Position numbers and translations under genes: made by a program
The notes under the pieces: model-generated
Database searches by the model: none
The model's input: only the letters and a program-made list of their open reading frames with translations
Told to the model about the DNA's origin: nothing
Assembly (NCBI RefSeq): GCF_042655385.1
Contig: NZ_JBHSMA010000009.1
Location: forward strand, 127,960 to 191,959
Direction: 5' to 3'
DNA length: 64,000 nucleotides
Origin: Larkinella bovis
GTDB taxonomy: Bacteria; Bacteroidota; Bacteroidia; Cytophagales; Spirosomataceae
Part shown: positions 27,422 through 36,793 of the stretch, in pieces
Layout: every line of letters starts with the position of its first letter
Numbering within the stretch: position 1 is the stretch's first letter

Positions 27422-27466
27422 AAAAAAAGAGACAACAGAACGACCAGTCAGGCCGAGCTGTTGTCT
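27422..27466 (-). terminator. terminator after tatA
   Basis: AGACAACAG (27430-27438) pairs with CTGTTGTCT (27458-27466); on the minus strand the stem is followed by seven T (27428-27422). It ends about 20 nt before the gatA start, which fixes the GatA start at 27402. Confidence 0.7.
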
Positions 27467-27565
27467 GAAATAACGAAACGTCCTGAATGAATAAAAGCCC
27501 GAATGAATCAATAGCTACAGGATCAATCTATTCATCCATTAACGCCTTTCAGCATTCAAAACTCC

Positions 27566-27775
27566 TTATTTAACATTCGTATCGCGAAGTCCTTCCTCGA
27601 TATTTTCGCGAACGTCTTTGGTAGCGTCTTTAAATTCTTTGATGCCTTTGCCAAGGCCTTTCATCAGGTCAGGAATGCGTTTTGCACCGAAGAACAACAG
27701 GATCACCAAACCAATCAAAAGGAGTTCGGTTCCACCGAGTGAGCCTAAGAATGCATAAATTGTGAGTAATGCCAT
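27566..27775 (-). CDS. tatA: Sec-independent translocase TatA/E
   Basis: 69 residues: one N-terminal membrane helix (ELLLIGLVILLFFGAKRIP) with the family FGAKRIPDL hinge, an amphipathic helix (MKGLGKGIKEFKDATKDV) and an acidic tail. TatA oligomers form the pore that lets folded proteins carrying twin-arginine signals cross the membrane. The window contains two likely clients (the oxidoreductase at 4.2 kb and the sialidase-like protein at 29.5 kb). tatC is not nearby. Confidence 0.95.
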   Translation of the reverse strand: MALLTIYAFLGSLGGTELLLIGLVILLFFGAKRIPDLMKGLGKGIKEFKDATKDVRENIEEGLRDTNVK

Positions 27776-27812
27776 GATAGTATGAATTATAAGTGTATGC
27801 AGAACCTCTTTA

Positions 27813-27820
27813 CAAATGTA
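27813..27820 (-). promoter_or_regulatory. -7 element upstream of tatA
   Basis: TACATTTG on the minus strand matches TAnnTTTG exactly, about 38 nt before the tatA start. The nearest TTG lies about 25 nt further upstream, longer than ideal. Confidence 0.4.
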
Positions 27821-27859
27821 ACGATTATTACGAATTTATTGTGCACAAAAAAAACGTTT

Positions 27860-28294
27860 TCACCCAATTTTAATCGACGATGGGTGCGTCCGCTCCCAAT
27901 CCCGGAACCGCTCAATATCGTCGGAAACGGAGCTGACCAGCCACAAAATAAGCGCAATATCGTCGGTCAGCCCCAGAATCGGAAGGACGTCGGGGATGAA
28001 GTCGATCGGCGACACAAAGTACACCAGAACCGCCACCATCCGCAGCAGCGTTTTGCCGGAAATGGCCCGGTATTCGCCTTTTGCATACGCCCGGACCATC
28101 CGCACCACGATGTTGATATGATCCTTGGCCGCCGAGTAGCTGGCCCCCACGCCCAGTACCCTGGTTTTGTCGGCAACCCGCTGCACTAATTCCAGCAGGC
28201 TTTTGCCACTCCGGGCATACCGGGACGCCTTCTTGGTCGAACGTCGAAAGAAAATAGAACTCAAAATTGCCGATAATAACCGACGGTTTGCCAT
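27860..28294 (-). CDS. YkvA/DUF1232 family protein
   Basis: 144 residues from the ATG at 28294 (MANRRLLSAIL); the longer frame upstream lacks conserved features. The DUF1232 core is VYFVSPIDFIPDVLPILGLTDD (quoted in part: SPIDFIPDVLPILG), followed by a hydrophobic segment. Proteins of this family are small, probably membrane-associated, and of unknown function. It lies upstream of tatA on the same strand but a promoter-like element separates them. Confidence 0.85.
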   Translation of the reverse strand: MANRRLLSAILSSIFFRRSTKKASRYARSGKSLLELVQRVADKTRVLGVGASYSAAKDHINIVVRMVRAYAKGEYRAISGKTLLRMVAVLVYFVSPIDFIPDVLPILGLTDDIALILWLVSSVSDDIERFRDWERTHPSSIKIG

Positions 28295-28414
28295 ATGTAG
28301 TGTTCGGGTAGTGCGTTTGAATACGAAAACACCACTATAACACTTTTTTTCCCTCAAAAGTCTGCTTTCTTAAAAAAAAGCCGGTTCTACAATAGCAGTG
28401 TTCGGCGGCTCTCC

Positions 28415-28422
28415 TATTTTTG
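28415..28422 (+). promoter_or_regulatory. -7 element upstream of mdh
   Basis: TATTTTTG followed by TACCC matches TAnnTTTG; the same 13 bases occur upstream of accC (48460). A good -33 TTG is not evident. The leader to the mdh start would be about 110 nt and contains no other gene. Confidence 0.45.
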
Positions 28423-28538
28423 TACCCGTTAAAATAGTTGGCAATGAATCAGTTGTATACCCATTGATTTAACCACAATAATTAAAACGGTTCTCTACCA
28501 AGTGAACCGGGAAACGAAAACTTAAAACCACTAACTCT

Positions 28539-29474
28539 ATGAAAATTACCGTAGTAGGTGCCGGGGCGGTTGGAGCGACCTGTGCCGATAACATCGCCCG
28601 CCGAGAACTAGCGGAGGAAGTTGTCCTCCTGGATATTAAAGAAGGGCTGAGCGAAGGCAAAGGGCTGGACATGCTGCAGGCGTCTACTTTATTGGACTGC
28701 GATGTTAAGATTACCGGTTCTTCCAATAATTACGAATTAACCGCCAATTCGGATGTTGTCGTGATCACATCGGGCCTTCCCCGGAAACCGGGTATGACCC
28801 GCGAAGAGTTGATCGGTACCAACGCCAACATTGTCAAAGGAGTTACCGAAAACATCCTGAAATACTCCCCGGAGGCTATTTTTGTGATTATTTCCAACCC
28901 GATGGATACGATGACCTACCTGGCGCTGAAATCGTCCGGTCTGCCCAAAAACCGCATCATCGGGATGGGGGGAATTCTGGATTCGGCCCGGTTTAAAACG
29001 TATTTGTCACTGGCGCTAAAGTGTTCGCCCAACGATTTACAGGGCACGGTCATCGGCGGTCACGGCGATACGACAATGATTCCGCTGACGCGGCTGGCCA
29101 CTTACTCGGGCGTGCCGGTTAGTCACTTCCTGGATGCCGAATCGCTGCAAAAAGTAGCGGCTGATACGATGGTAGGCGGTGCCACGCTGACGAAACTGAT
29201 TGGCACCTCGGCCTGGTATGCACCGGGTGCCGCGGGTGCCATCCTGGTCGAAAGCATTGTCCGCGACCAGAAGCGGGTGTTCCCCTGCTGCGTGTACCTG
29301 GAAGGCGAATACGGCCAGTCGGATATCTGCCTGGGCGTTCCGGTCGTGATCGGTCGTAGCGGTTGGGAAAAAATCATTGATTTCGAACTCAACGGTGATG
29401 AGCAGGCGGCTTTCAACAAATCAGCCGACGCCGTTCGGAACATGAACGATGTTCTGAAAACGCTGGACCTGTAA
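28539..29474 (+). CDS. mdh: malate dehydrogenase
   Basis: 311 residues, LDH-like (type 3) malate dehydrogenase. NAD-binding GAGAVG at 7-12 with acidic D32 after the second strand, substrate-binding arginines in LPRKPGMTR (R82, R88), the D148/R151 pair in LDSARF and catalytic H175 in GGHGDT. It interconverts malate and oxaloacetate in the citric acid cycle. Single gene with its own promoter and terminator. Confidence 0.97.
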   Translation: MKITVVGAGAVGATCADNIARRELAEEVVLLDIKEGLSEGKGLDMLQASTLLDCDVKITGSSNNYELTANSDVVVITSGLPRKPGMTREELIGTNANIVKGVTENILKYSPEAIFVIISNPMDTMTYLALKSSGLPKNRIIGMGGILDSARFKTYLSLALKCSPNDLQGTVIGGHGDTTMIPLTRLATYSGVPVSHFLDAESLQKVAADTMVGGATLTKLIGTSAWYAPGAAGAILVESIVRDQKRVFPCCVYLEGEYGQSDICLGVPVVIGRSGWEKIIDFELNGDEQAAFNKSADAVRNMNDVLKTLDL

Positions 29475-29494
29475 TGAGCCGGTTTTCTTCCACT

Positions 29495-29522
29495 AAAAAG
29501 GGCACTTGTCGGTGCCCTTTTT
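29495..29522 (+). terminator. terminator after mdh
   Basis: Perfect 11-bp stem AAAAAGGGCAC / GTGCCCTTTTT with a 6-nt loop, ending in a T-run, 20 nt after the mdh stop. Its symmetry would also serve the convergent gene. Confidence 0.9.
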
Positions 29523-29548
29523 GATGTCAACGCGGCAAACGATCCGCC

Positions 29549-30928
29549 TTAGCCTTTGAGGGTAATATCCAGGGTTCGTCCGATGATATTCCGGTTGGGT
29601 TTTCCCCAGGCCCCCTGATCGTAGGTCACGTAAATTTGATTATCGGTTCGCAATTCTTCAATGGCCATGTAATGCGTCGTCATGACACCGGAGGTAAGCC
29701 GCACCACATTGGGCCAGGTTTTTCCGTGGTCTTCACTAAACGCCAGATAGTTCCCATTCCAGGAATGCCCGGGATATTTCCAGCACGCTTTCTGCGGAAC
29801 CCGCACCCCGAAGGCGGCTACCAGCAAACCACTCCGCAGTTCGATCAGATCCGGATCGACTACCGCGCCCCGGAGGTCATCCGGTTTGACTTCCTGCACC
29901 GGTTTGCCTGTCGCATCGGTTTGGTTTTGCAGCCAGTCTCCCCAGAGCTCCGTACGATAAATATCCAATCCGGCAAAAATCCGGGGATAATGCGGACTCC
30001 AGCTGGCCCCATTGTCGTCCGAGTAAGCCTCCCGCAACTCCCGGCCCGTCCGCATCAGACAAAGCAGTCGCCCGGCGTTTGGCCCCTTACTGATGCGGGT
30101 AATGACCGGCTCGTCCAACCCTTCCGTACCGATCTCCGGACCAACGGCAATGGTCGAAACCTGCTTCCAGCTCTTGCCCTTATCGGTCGAACGGACCAAC
30201 AGAACCCGCATCTTCATCATGGTGGGCATGTAGGTCGAAGGGGTCCGGTCACCTTTTTTCCAGCCATAATACGTGGTCAACAGATCCCCGTTGGGCATTT
30301 CCAGAATCCGGCGATGGATTCGCTGGGCCTCGTGTGGATGCCCCCCGTCGTCTTTGGACGCGTAAAAATCGGCGTTGGGGACCTCGAAAACAACCTCCTG
30401 AGGCCCATCCACCGTCTGCCAGTCATCGCGCGACGTATAGAGTTGTCCCAAACCCTGACCATCTTTCTTACCCGGCGTCATGTAGGTGTCCAGCGCGACC
30501 AGTGTGCCGTCCTTCAACTGAACACCGCCCCCTTCCAGATTCAACCCGTTCTCGCCGGGTTTCAGCGGAATTGTGGTCCAGGTTTTGCCGTTATCCCGCG
30601 AAATCACCGTCTCCAGGGCGGATCCGTAAGAGATGCGTTTGGACGGAAACGGTTTTTCCGGTAACTGGGCCTGCACCACAATCGCGCCGGTTTTGGTGAC
30701 CACCATAAACGGTTGCAGCCCCCTTGAAATCACCACGGTTTCTTTCCCGAACTGCAGCCGTAACCGGCCATTGGCTTCAATCATTTCCGGTAAATTTCCT
30801 ACCTCAACTGCCTGAGAGGACGGCTTTTCGACCGATGCGGTCAGTTGGCTGACGGGTAAGGTCGTCAGGAGGGCTGCTTTTTGCAGGAAACTCCTTCGGG
30901 ATGGGTTTTCAGTCTCGTTTCTTTGCAT
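29549..30928 (-). CDS. exported sialidase/BNR-repeat protein
   Basis: 459 residues. A twin-arginine-like signal (NPSRRSFLQKAALLTTLPVS) opens the protein. Four Asp-box (BNR) repeats mark a six-bladed sialidase-type propeller: SRDNGKTW, STDKGKSW, SDDNGASW and SEDHGKTW. In relatives the fold includes exo-alpha-sialidases and many uncharacterised glycoside-binding or hydrolytic proteins; a full set of catalytic Arg/Tyr residues cannot be assigned by eye, so the activity is open. Monocistronic, convergent with mdh. Confidence 0.8.
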   Translation of the reverse strand: MQRNETENPSRRSFLQKAALLTTLPVSQLTASVEKPSSQAVEVGNLPEMIEANGRLRLQFGKETVVISRGLQPFMVVTKTGAIVVQAQLPEKPFPSKRISYGSALETVISRDNGKTWTTIPLKPGENGLNLEGGGVQLKDGTLVALDTYMTPGKKDGQGLGQLYTSRDDWQTVDGPQEVVFEVPNADFYASKDDGGHPHEAQRIHRRILEMPNGDLLTTYYGWKKGDRTPSTYMPTMMKMRVLLVRSTDKGKSWKQVSTIAVGPEIGTEGLDEPVITRISKGPNAGRLLCLMRTGRELREAYSDDNGASWSPHYPRIFAGLDIYRTELWGDWLQNQTDATGKPVQEVKPDDLRGAVVDPDLIELRSGLLVAAFGVRVPQKACWKYPGHSWNGNYLAFSEDHGKTWPNVVRLTSGVMTTHYMAIEELRTDNQIYVTYDQGAWGKPNRNIIGRTLDITLKG

Positions 30929-31181
30929 TGCTGTACAGTTTCTAAGGACTGGACGTCCGATTTAGGGTTTCCAGGATAGGCCGCTGATGAATAGGTGTCC
31001 GATCGGCTCCAGGGCAAAAATACCCCCCTCGCTTACTGGGGTCTACTACTATTCTCTTCATTTGTGGTACTATTTATCGTTTGTTGCCATTTTGTTTTCT
31101 CCCCGCTTCAATGGCAAGCGAACCTCCTGTTTTCGGTACCTGACAGGCTTCGAAAACCGTATGCTGCAAATTGCTCCAACG

Positions 31182-31209
31182 AAAAAGGGAGGCTGTCAGA
31201 CCTCCCTTT
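31182..31209 (-). terminator. terminator after the porin gene
   Basis: Stem AAAGGGAGG / CCTCCCTTT with an 8-nt loop; on the minus strand the stem runs into five T. It lies 19 nt after the porin stop. The remaining 250 nt up to the sialidase-like gene contain no convincing gene. Confidence 0.85.
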
Positions 31210-31227
31210 CATGCTACCCCCTGGTCA

Positions 31228-32622
31228 TCAAATAAATACCTGGTATTGCAAAACCCACTGTCCGCGGCGCCCCTCCGCATTGAGTTGCCCCGACGGCAAA
31301 GCCTGGAAGTAAGGACGGTTCTGGTAGTCGAGTGTCAGTTTGGACATATGTCCTTTGAGCAGCCAGTTTAGTCCGAGACTATAGACACCCATGCTGCCGT
31401 TGATGCGGTCAAAATTATTGACCTGGGCCTGGGCGTACGGCATCAGTGTTCCCGCGCTACCCAGCAAATCCTGGCGGCACAAGTAGCCGAGTTGCGAATA
31501 AATGACGCTACCCGTTCCGAACATTGGAAACGCGTTCCCCTGCGTTCCGCCTAACCCACCGATGGGCCGGGTCGTGCCGGTGGCCGGGTTCATGATCCCG
31601 TTATAGCGCAGGTAGTTTTTGCCATAATCCAGGTTGAAATAACCGAGGTAGGCGCTGATGGCTGTTCCGGTCGCCCGATTGGTCGGCATGTCCAGAAAAG
31701 CCGCGACCGACCAGAGATTCAAATTCTGGTAAACCGTATCAGCCGGAGTCTCCCCGGTATGCCAGGTAGCATTTTTCTGCGTAATAAAACCGGCTTCGAG
31801 ATTAAAGATTTTCTTCTTCCCCAGGTAGGTTCCGGTCAGGTAGCCGGGAGTCTGGTGGGACTCTTTATCGAAGAACTGGTAGAGCAACAGCCCCTGAAAC
31901 TGTTTATGATGCCCTTTCAACGCAAAACTGGCATTGGGCCCCAGCGCGGGCGGAACCGCTCCACTGGTCTGAATCGGGAACGGATCGCTGACGGCAAACC
32001 GGTAATCGATCGGACCGACCTGACCGCGCGCATACACGCTCAGTTTACGCGCAAACTCATCCGTCTGATCCACCGTAGCCTGGGCAAAAACCGGCACGTC
32101 CATCGACAGAATTGAACTTACGCCGGGCTGGCTGAAGCGCGACAACCCGTTCACAATGGTCAGCCCCCCTCCGATTTTCAGGTAATCTTTGTTCTTCCAA
32201 ACCCGGTATTCGGCCACCGCATCGTGAAAAAACGCCTGTACTTTCCGGTTTGACGGTGTCCCGGCGGTATTAAATGACGGAAAACCGTTCTGGAAATTAA
32301 AGTTGTTCATCCCAAACTGGAAGTACACCAGCACATGGTCGTTGATCTGACCGTATAGCTGCATCCGGGTCCGGCGCAGGCCAATGTCGAAGGTGTTGTC
32401 TTTGGGATCGCTGACGACGGTGCTTCCGGGATTGCTCTGGTTGAGCCGCAGCCAGGTCTGGTTCAGAAAGGTTACTTTGAAGAAATGCGAACCGGACTCA
32501 TTCAGGTTATATTTTAATTCATTTTTCTCGGAAAGGGCGGCCGGTCTGGCGGAATCGGTGGCCTGCTGGGCACTAATCAAATGACTGCCTAATAAGCAGA
32601 AAATGCTCAAAATTCTTTTCAT
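31228..32622 (-). CDS. outer-membrane porin, phosphate-selective-porin-like
   Basis: 464 residues with a signal peptide (about 1-18, ending LISAQ). The start of the mature chain has an FFKVTFLNQTWLRLNQSNPG strand followed by FDIGLRRTRMQLYGQINDHV, the pattern of Bacteroidota porins of the phosphate-selective OprP/O type. The remainder is alternating barrel strands, and the C-terminus ends in WVLQYQVFI, a typical barrel terminus with aromatic residues. The solute is unknown. Upstream sequence shows only a weak ATATTTG element. Confidence 0.8.
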   Translation of the reverse strand: MKRILSIFCLLGSHLISAQQATDSARPAALSEKNELKYNLNESGSHFFKVTFLNQTWLRLNQSNPGSTVVSDPKDNTFDIGLRRTRMQLYGQINDHVLVYFQFGMNNFNFQNGFPSFNTAGTPSNRKVQAFFHDAVAEYRVWKNKDYLKIGGGLTIVNGLSRFSQPGVSSILSMDVPVFAQATVDQTDEFARKLSVYARGQVGPIDYRFAVSDPFPIQTSGAVPPALGPNASFALKGHHKQFQGLLLYQFFDKESHQTPGYLTGTYLGKKKIFNLEAGFITQKNATWHTGETPADTVYQNLNLWSVAAFLDMPTNRATGTAISAYLGYFNLDYGKNYLRYNGIMNPATGTTRPIGGLGGTQGNAFPMFGTGSVIYSQLGYLCRQDLLGSAGTLMPYAQAQVNNFDRINGSMGVYSLGLNWLLKGHMSKLTLDYQNRPYFQALPSGQLNAEGRRGQWVLQYQVFI

Positions 32623-32882
32623 GTTGGGTTGAATAAGTGGATAAGATTATAGTAATAAACGACAAATATCCACCTATTTACCCAGTTTGAGCCTAACTTA
32701 TCTTCTTTCTTATTTCATTGACCCTAAAAATGAACGGGTTTGAAACGGGTTGATTCTTGTCCAGAATCATCAAAATGCAGTCAGCCAATCCGTCGGCCCA
32801 CAGGCTGACCAGCGACCGGTTTTCCATCCCGAAACCTTGATAATGAACCCCGATGACGGGAAAAACAAACCCGGTTTTGCCT

Positions 32883-33296
32883 TTATTCAGACGGATTGCC
32901 GATGCGGAGTCGCCGACCAATGAAGACAACCAGTACGGCTCCCGCCAAACCCAGCACCGAACCGGCGGCCCCCCACTGGATATCGGCCCAGCTAAAATAC
33001 CGGTAAGGCAACGCCAGTTGCCCCACCTCCGCAATGACGGCCACCATTGTCAGGCCGAAACCGGTAGCCAGCCACCAGAACCAGGGGGCCTGCGCACGGG
33101 ACAACATCATTCCGCTGCAAAACCCCAGAAAGACGAAAGGAACGGCGGTGCGCAAATCGCCATTCTTTCGAACATCGGCCCAGCGGGCCACCCAGTCCGG
33201 TAAAAACCACACAAACTGCATATACGGACTGGGAATCCAGCTCAGGTAAAAAACCAGCGCAATCCCCAGCACGATAAAAACAAATGAAAAACGCAT
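32883..33296 (-). CDS. VanZ-like small membrane protein
   Basis: 137 residues with four hydrophobic segments. SWIPSPYMQF after the first segment, and ALPYRYFSWADIQWGAAGSVLG before the last (quoted in part: YFSWADIQWGAAGS), match the VanZ-like pattern of a short conserved motif between helices. Function unknown. It lies 54 nt downstream of the zinc metalloprotease on the same strand and may be co-transcribed. The 260 nt between it and the porin start contain no supported gene. Confidence 0.6.
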   Translation of the reverse strand: MRFSFVFIVLGIALVFYLSWIPSPYMQFVWFLPDWVARWADVRKNGDLRTAVPFVFLGFCSGMMLSRAQAPWFWWLATGFGLTMVAVIAEVGQLALPYRYFSWADIQWGAAGSVLGLAGAVLVVFIGRRLRIGNPSE

Positions 33297-33350
33297 TGTC
33301 CGGTAATAGCAAATTAAAGTACCTATTTTTCAAACGGTTGAGTCACTGGC

Positions 33351-35816
33351 TTATTGCTCCCATTCGCAGGCCGGTTCCCCCCGTAAACCTTCCAACCAGT
33401 CCTGTCCCGGATCGATCGGCATCCCGTCGGGGGGCGTCAAAACCGGTGAGGTGGTTGTCTCGGCCGGATTCTGTTCGTATTGCCGGATCAGGTGCGTAAT
33501 CAGTCCGTAATGGGTTGACGCGGCAACCGGTTCGACCAGTTTCTTAATGTCCAGCAGCGCCCGATGGACCAAATCGCGCACGGCTCCGCTGGCTTCCTTG
33601 TTCTGGGCCAGGGCAATCAGCTGTTCGGCCAGTTTCAGATCAATCATCCGGTTAATTTCACCGGTATAGGTCCGATCGATTGGTTTTTTATAGACCGTTT
33701 TAATGAGCTGATACAGCACATCGTCCAGGCCTAGCTGGTTGGGATAAAACATTTTCTGGTGCACCAGCCGGGCACAGCGTTCCGGGTTGAGCATCAAGCG
33801 AAGCGTCAGGCCAACGGCGGCTTCGGGCGGCCCCAGCGGATCAAACGTCATCCCCGTCCGGCGTTTGAATACCTCCCGCGTGTTCGGACTGTAGCGGAAC
33901 GGACGCGGAGGAATGGATTTCAGCAAAAATGTCGGCACCGCCAGAAATTGCGGGTCAATGGTGGCCAGCAACGCATCCAGCGCCCGGCGTTGTTCATCCA
34001 CCGGGACCGTGGATAAAACCGGTTGCCCGTCGCCCCGTAAAGCATTGGTGTATTGTTGGCCGCCGAGCACTTTAGCGGCTGCTTCGACCTGGTAGCGGTG
34101 AAACAGGTACATGGGAACGAATACTTCTTCGAGCGTTGCCATCGGTGTTCCGGCCGGTATTTTCTTTTCCGAAAAATTGCTCAGGGCCACCTTCCGAACC
34201 TCCATCGTCCGCTTCAGTTCATCCACGGCATTCGCGCCATTGTCCCACAGGTGGGTCGCCGGGTGGGCGCTGCTTTCGGGCCGGGCGTCCTGATCGGTCA
34301 GAAAGGTCAGCCCTTTGGCGTGCATTTGCCGGACGATTTTGTCCAGTTCCTGCTTTTCGTTGGTTCCGGCCGGAAAGTCCTGGTAGCCCCAGATAATACT
34401 CCATTTGTCGTAGTCTCCAATGCTGAGCGTGTAGGCATCCGACAAATCGATGCTAGCGCCTTTTACTTTGGCCACCATCGTGGGGTAATCCATGACCGAG
34501 GCCCGGTTTTGCGAACTGGCGATATAATTATGCGGTAAACCGAGTGTATGCCCCACTTCGTGAGCGGCCAGTTGCCGCAGCCGGTCGAGCGACATCTTCA
34601 TCATTTCGGCTACGTGCGCGGTATCCGTATCGAATTTACCGACCAGGCCCTGCGCAATCAAATAATCCTGCCGAACCCGCAACGACCCGAGCGTCACCTT
34701 GCCTTTGATGATTTCGCCCGTGCGGGGGTCGATCACACTGGCGCCGTACGACCAGCCGCGCGTCGAGCGGTGAACCCACTGGATGAGGTTGTACCGAATA
34801 TCCATCGGGTCGGCATCGGGTGGCAGCAGTTTCACCTGAAAAGCGTCTTTGTAACCAGCCGCTTCGAACGCCTGATTCCACCAGGCGGTTCCTTCCATCA
34901 ACGCCGACCGGATGGGTTCGGGCGTGCCCGGATCGAGGTAATAGACAATCGGTTTCACGGCCTCGCTGACAGCCGCCTTCGGGTCTTTCTTTTCGAGCCG
35001 GTGCCGCGATATGTATTTTTTCACGATCGGCTGGCTGACCGGTGTAGCGTAGTCGAAATACTCAATACCACCGTAGCCAACCCGCGGATCGAATTCCCGG
35101 GATTTATACCCTGGCTCGGGCAGCTGCACAAACGAATGGTGCTGGCGCATGGTCACGGAGGTGGGCGTCGGCACCACCGAGCGCAGATACGCACCGGGCG
35201 AATCGCCGGTCAGCGTGATGGTTGCTTCGAATTCCGTGTTTTGCGGAAAGGCTTTGGAATGCGGCAGGTACATGGCGCAGCGGCTGGCATCCAGCCGGAA
35301 ACTGCCCTGCCGGGTCCGGCTGATGTCCTGAATGGCCCCCACGGCATCCTGCAACAGAAACGGCGTCAGATCGACCAGCACCCGGTTTCCTTCTTCGGCG
35401 ACGATATCAAACCCCCAATGCACCGACTGCGCGAAGGATTCTTCCACGGCCCGCCGTTCGAGCGGATCAGTGCTGATCGCCCGGTATTGGTAATTGGGTT
35501 CGACCAGCAGAACCTTCGGGCCGGTGCGTTGAAATTTTACAATATGCTCCTGCCCCAGCCGCCCGCGATCCAGCCCAATATCGTTGGAGCCGATGCCCGA
35601 TGCCAGCGACGGATAATAGAGCAGTTCCGTATCGAATTTATCAATTTCCAGCCAGACCTTCCCCTTCCTGGCATCCCAGTAAAATGTCAGAAAACCGGGT
35701 TGTTTTTCCATCCCGTTCGTAAACGTGGAAATGGTTAGTACAGAACCGCTTGGCGTCTGGGCTGGTACGAATCGAATAAAAAACAGGAAACAAAAAAGGA
35801 GTAGACAGTATTTCAT
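33351..35816 (-). CDS. exported zinc metalloprotease (DUF5117/DUF5118 type)
   Basis: 821 residues from the ATG at 35816, which directly precedes a signal peptide (MKYCLLLFCFLFFIRFVPAQ). The zinc site is HEVGHTLGLPH with H419, E420, H423 and H429, a metzincin-type HExxHxxGxxH. The N-terminal 300 residues match the DUF5117 region (YYPSLASGIGSNDIGLDRG), and a C-terminal domain follows the active site. Family members are large secreted Bacteroidota proteases; substrates are unknown. A possible Met-turn is not assigned by eye. Confidence 0.9.
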   Translation of the reverse strand: MKYCLLLFCFLFFIRFVPAQTPSGSVLTISTFTNGMEKQPGFLTFYWDARKGKVWLEIDKFDTELLYYPSLASGIGSNDIGLDRGRLGQEHIVKFQRTGPKVLLVEPNYQYRAISTDPLERRAVEESFAQSVHWGFDIVAEEGNRVLVDLTPFLLQDAVGAIQDISRTRQGSFRLDASRCAMYLPHSKAFPQNTEFEATITLTGDSPGAYLRSVVPTPTSVTMRQHHSFVQLPEPGYKSREFDPRVGYGGIEYFDYATPVSQPIVKKYISRHRLEKKDPKAAVSEAVKPIVYYLDPGTPEPIRSALMEGTAWWNQAFEAAGYKDAFQVKLLPPDADPMDIRYNLIQWVHRSTRGWSYGASVIDPRTGEIIKGKVTLGSLRVRQDYLIAQGLVGKFDTDTAHVAEMMKMSLDRLRQLAAHEVGHTLGLPHNYIASSQNRASVMDYPTMVAKVKGASIDLSDAYTLSIGDYDKWSIIWGYQDFPAGTNEKQELDKIVRQMHAKGLTFLTDQDARPESSAHPATHLWDNGANAVDELKRTMEVRKVALSNFSEKKIPAGTPMATLEEVFVPMYLFHRYQVEAAAKVLGGQQYTNALRGDGQPVLSTVPVDEQRRALDALLATIDPQFLAVPTFLLKSIPPRPFRYSPNTREVFKRRTGMTFDPLGPPEAAVGLTLRLMLNPERCARLVHQKMFYPNQLGLDDVLYQLIKTVYKKPIDRTYTGEINRMIDLKLAEQLIALAQNKEASGAVRDLVHRALLDIKKLVEPVAASTHYGLITHLIRQYEQNPAETTTSPVLTPPDGMPIDPGQDWLEGLRGEPACEWEQ

Positions 35817-35962
35817 TCGTTTGGCAGGTTTGTTACCTAAACATACTAAAAAGTACAATTAAGTAATGACATCCCGCGAACGGTTTATTACCACGCTGAC
35901 TCCATACTCCTCGCCTGTTCCACCAACGGAGTCGCTGAACACGCTCTAAAAGCGTAACCGGT

Positions 35963-36685
35963 TTATCGCAGCTCAAAAGTCACCTTTACCTGCGCCGGAA
36001 TCCGGATGGTTTGCGGAATATCGAGCAGGTTGCTGCCATATCCTACCCGGGCCGACATGGCTTCGGTCGCGAGGCCGAACCGTTTTTGCAAAACCGGATC
36101 CGATTCTTCGGTATCGCGTACACTCAGGACCGTTCCGAGCGTCCGGCCGGCGGCTTTGGCCAGCACCACGGCTTTTTCGCGGGCGGCTTCCACGGCTTTT
36201 TCGAGCACCAGATTTTTACTGGTCTCTTCTTTGGTGGAGCGATAGGAAGCCTGAAACCGGTTGAATCCGGCGTTGATCAGGGCCAGTTGCAGCGCCGGGT
36301 AGCGCTCGGGCTTGCTGAGTTCGAAAATCACCTGCTGAAAGGTGACAACTTCCTGCCGTCGTTCGCCCGTTTGATAAATTTCGTTCTGATTTTTCTGCAC
36401 CTGCAACAGGGTGTACCGAATGTCTTTTTCGTCGATCTGATAGTCTTTTAGCAGTTTTACCAGTTGTTTTTCGGCCGCCTGGTGCGCATTGTACGCTTTT
36501 CGGGCATCAGTTGGGTCCGAATATTGCAGGGTTACAGTTATCCTGACCTGATCCGCCGGGAGTTCGAGTTCGGCGTCGCCCAGCACCACGATGCGGTTGG
36601 CGGGCAAATCGGGGGTCTGGTTCACCTGAGCCAGGGCCGGTGAAAGGCTCAGAATACTTAAAATCAACAATGAAAGTTTACGCAT
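35963..36685 (-). CDS. SIMPL (DUF541) domain periplasmic protein
   Basis: 240 residues with a signal peptide (about 1-19, ending PALAQ). The SIMPL domain opens with VVLGDAELELPADQVRITVTLQ (part: VLGDAELELPADQVRI) and has the AYNAHQAAEKQLVKLLKDY helix; the C-terminus ends in the usual hydrophobic strand KVTFELR. Members in other bacteria are periplasmic or outer-membrane proteins linked to oxidative stress, with no known enzyme activity. Single gene. Confidence 0.88.
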   Translation of the reverse strand: MRKLSLLILSILSLSPALAQVNQTPDLPANRIVVLGDAELELPADQVRITVTLQYSDPTDARKAYNAHQAAEKQLVKLLKDYQIDEKDIRYTLLQVQKNQNEIYQTGERRQEVVTFQQVIFELSKPERYPALQLALINAGFNRFQASYRSTKEETSKNLVLEKAVEAAREKAVVLAKAAGRTLGTVLSVRDTEESDPVLQKRFGLATEAMSARVGYGSNLLDIPQTIRIPAQVKVTFELR

Positions 36686-36793
36686 GGATATAAAAGATTA
36701 CTTGTTAGTTACCGTTTACCAGAAGCTTTTGTTCAATTTGCCGTTACCATTGATTGTACCGTAATGTGTCCTAACGATTCGCTGAGTCAAACT

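Noticed and set aside
32693..33034. 113-codon minus-strand frame downstream of and overlapping the VanZ-like gene
   Set aside because: No domain or signal; most of it overlaps the VanZ-like gene in another frame, and the unique 44-residue tail is not convincing.
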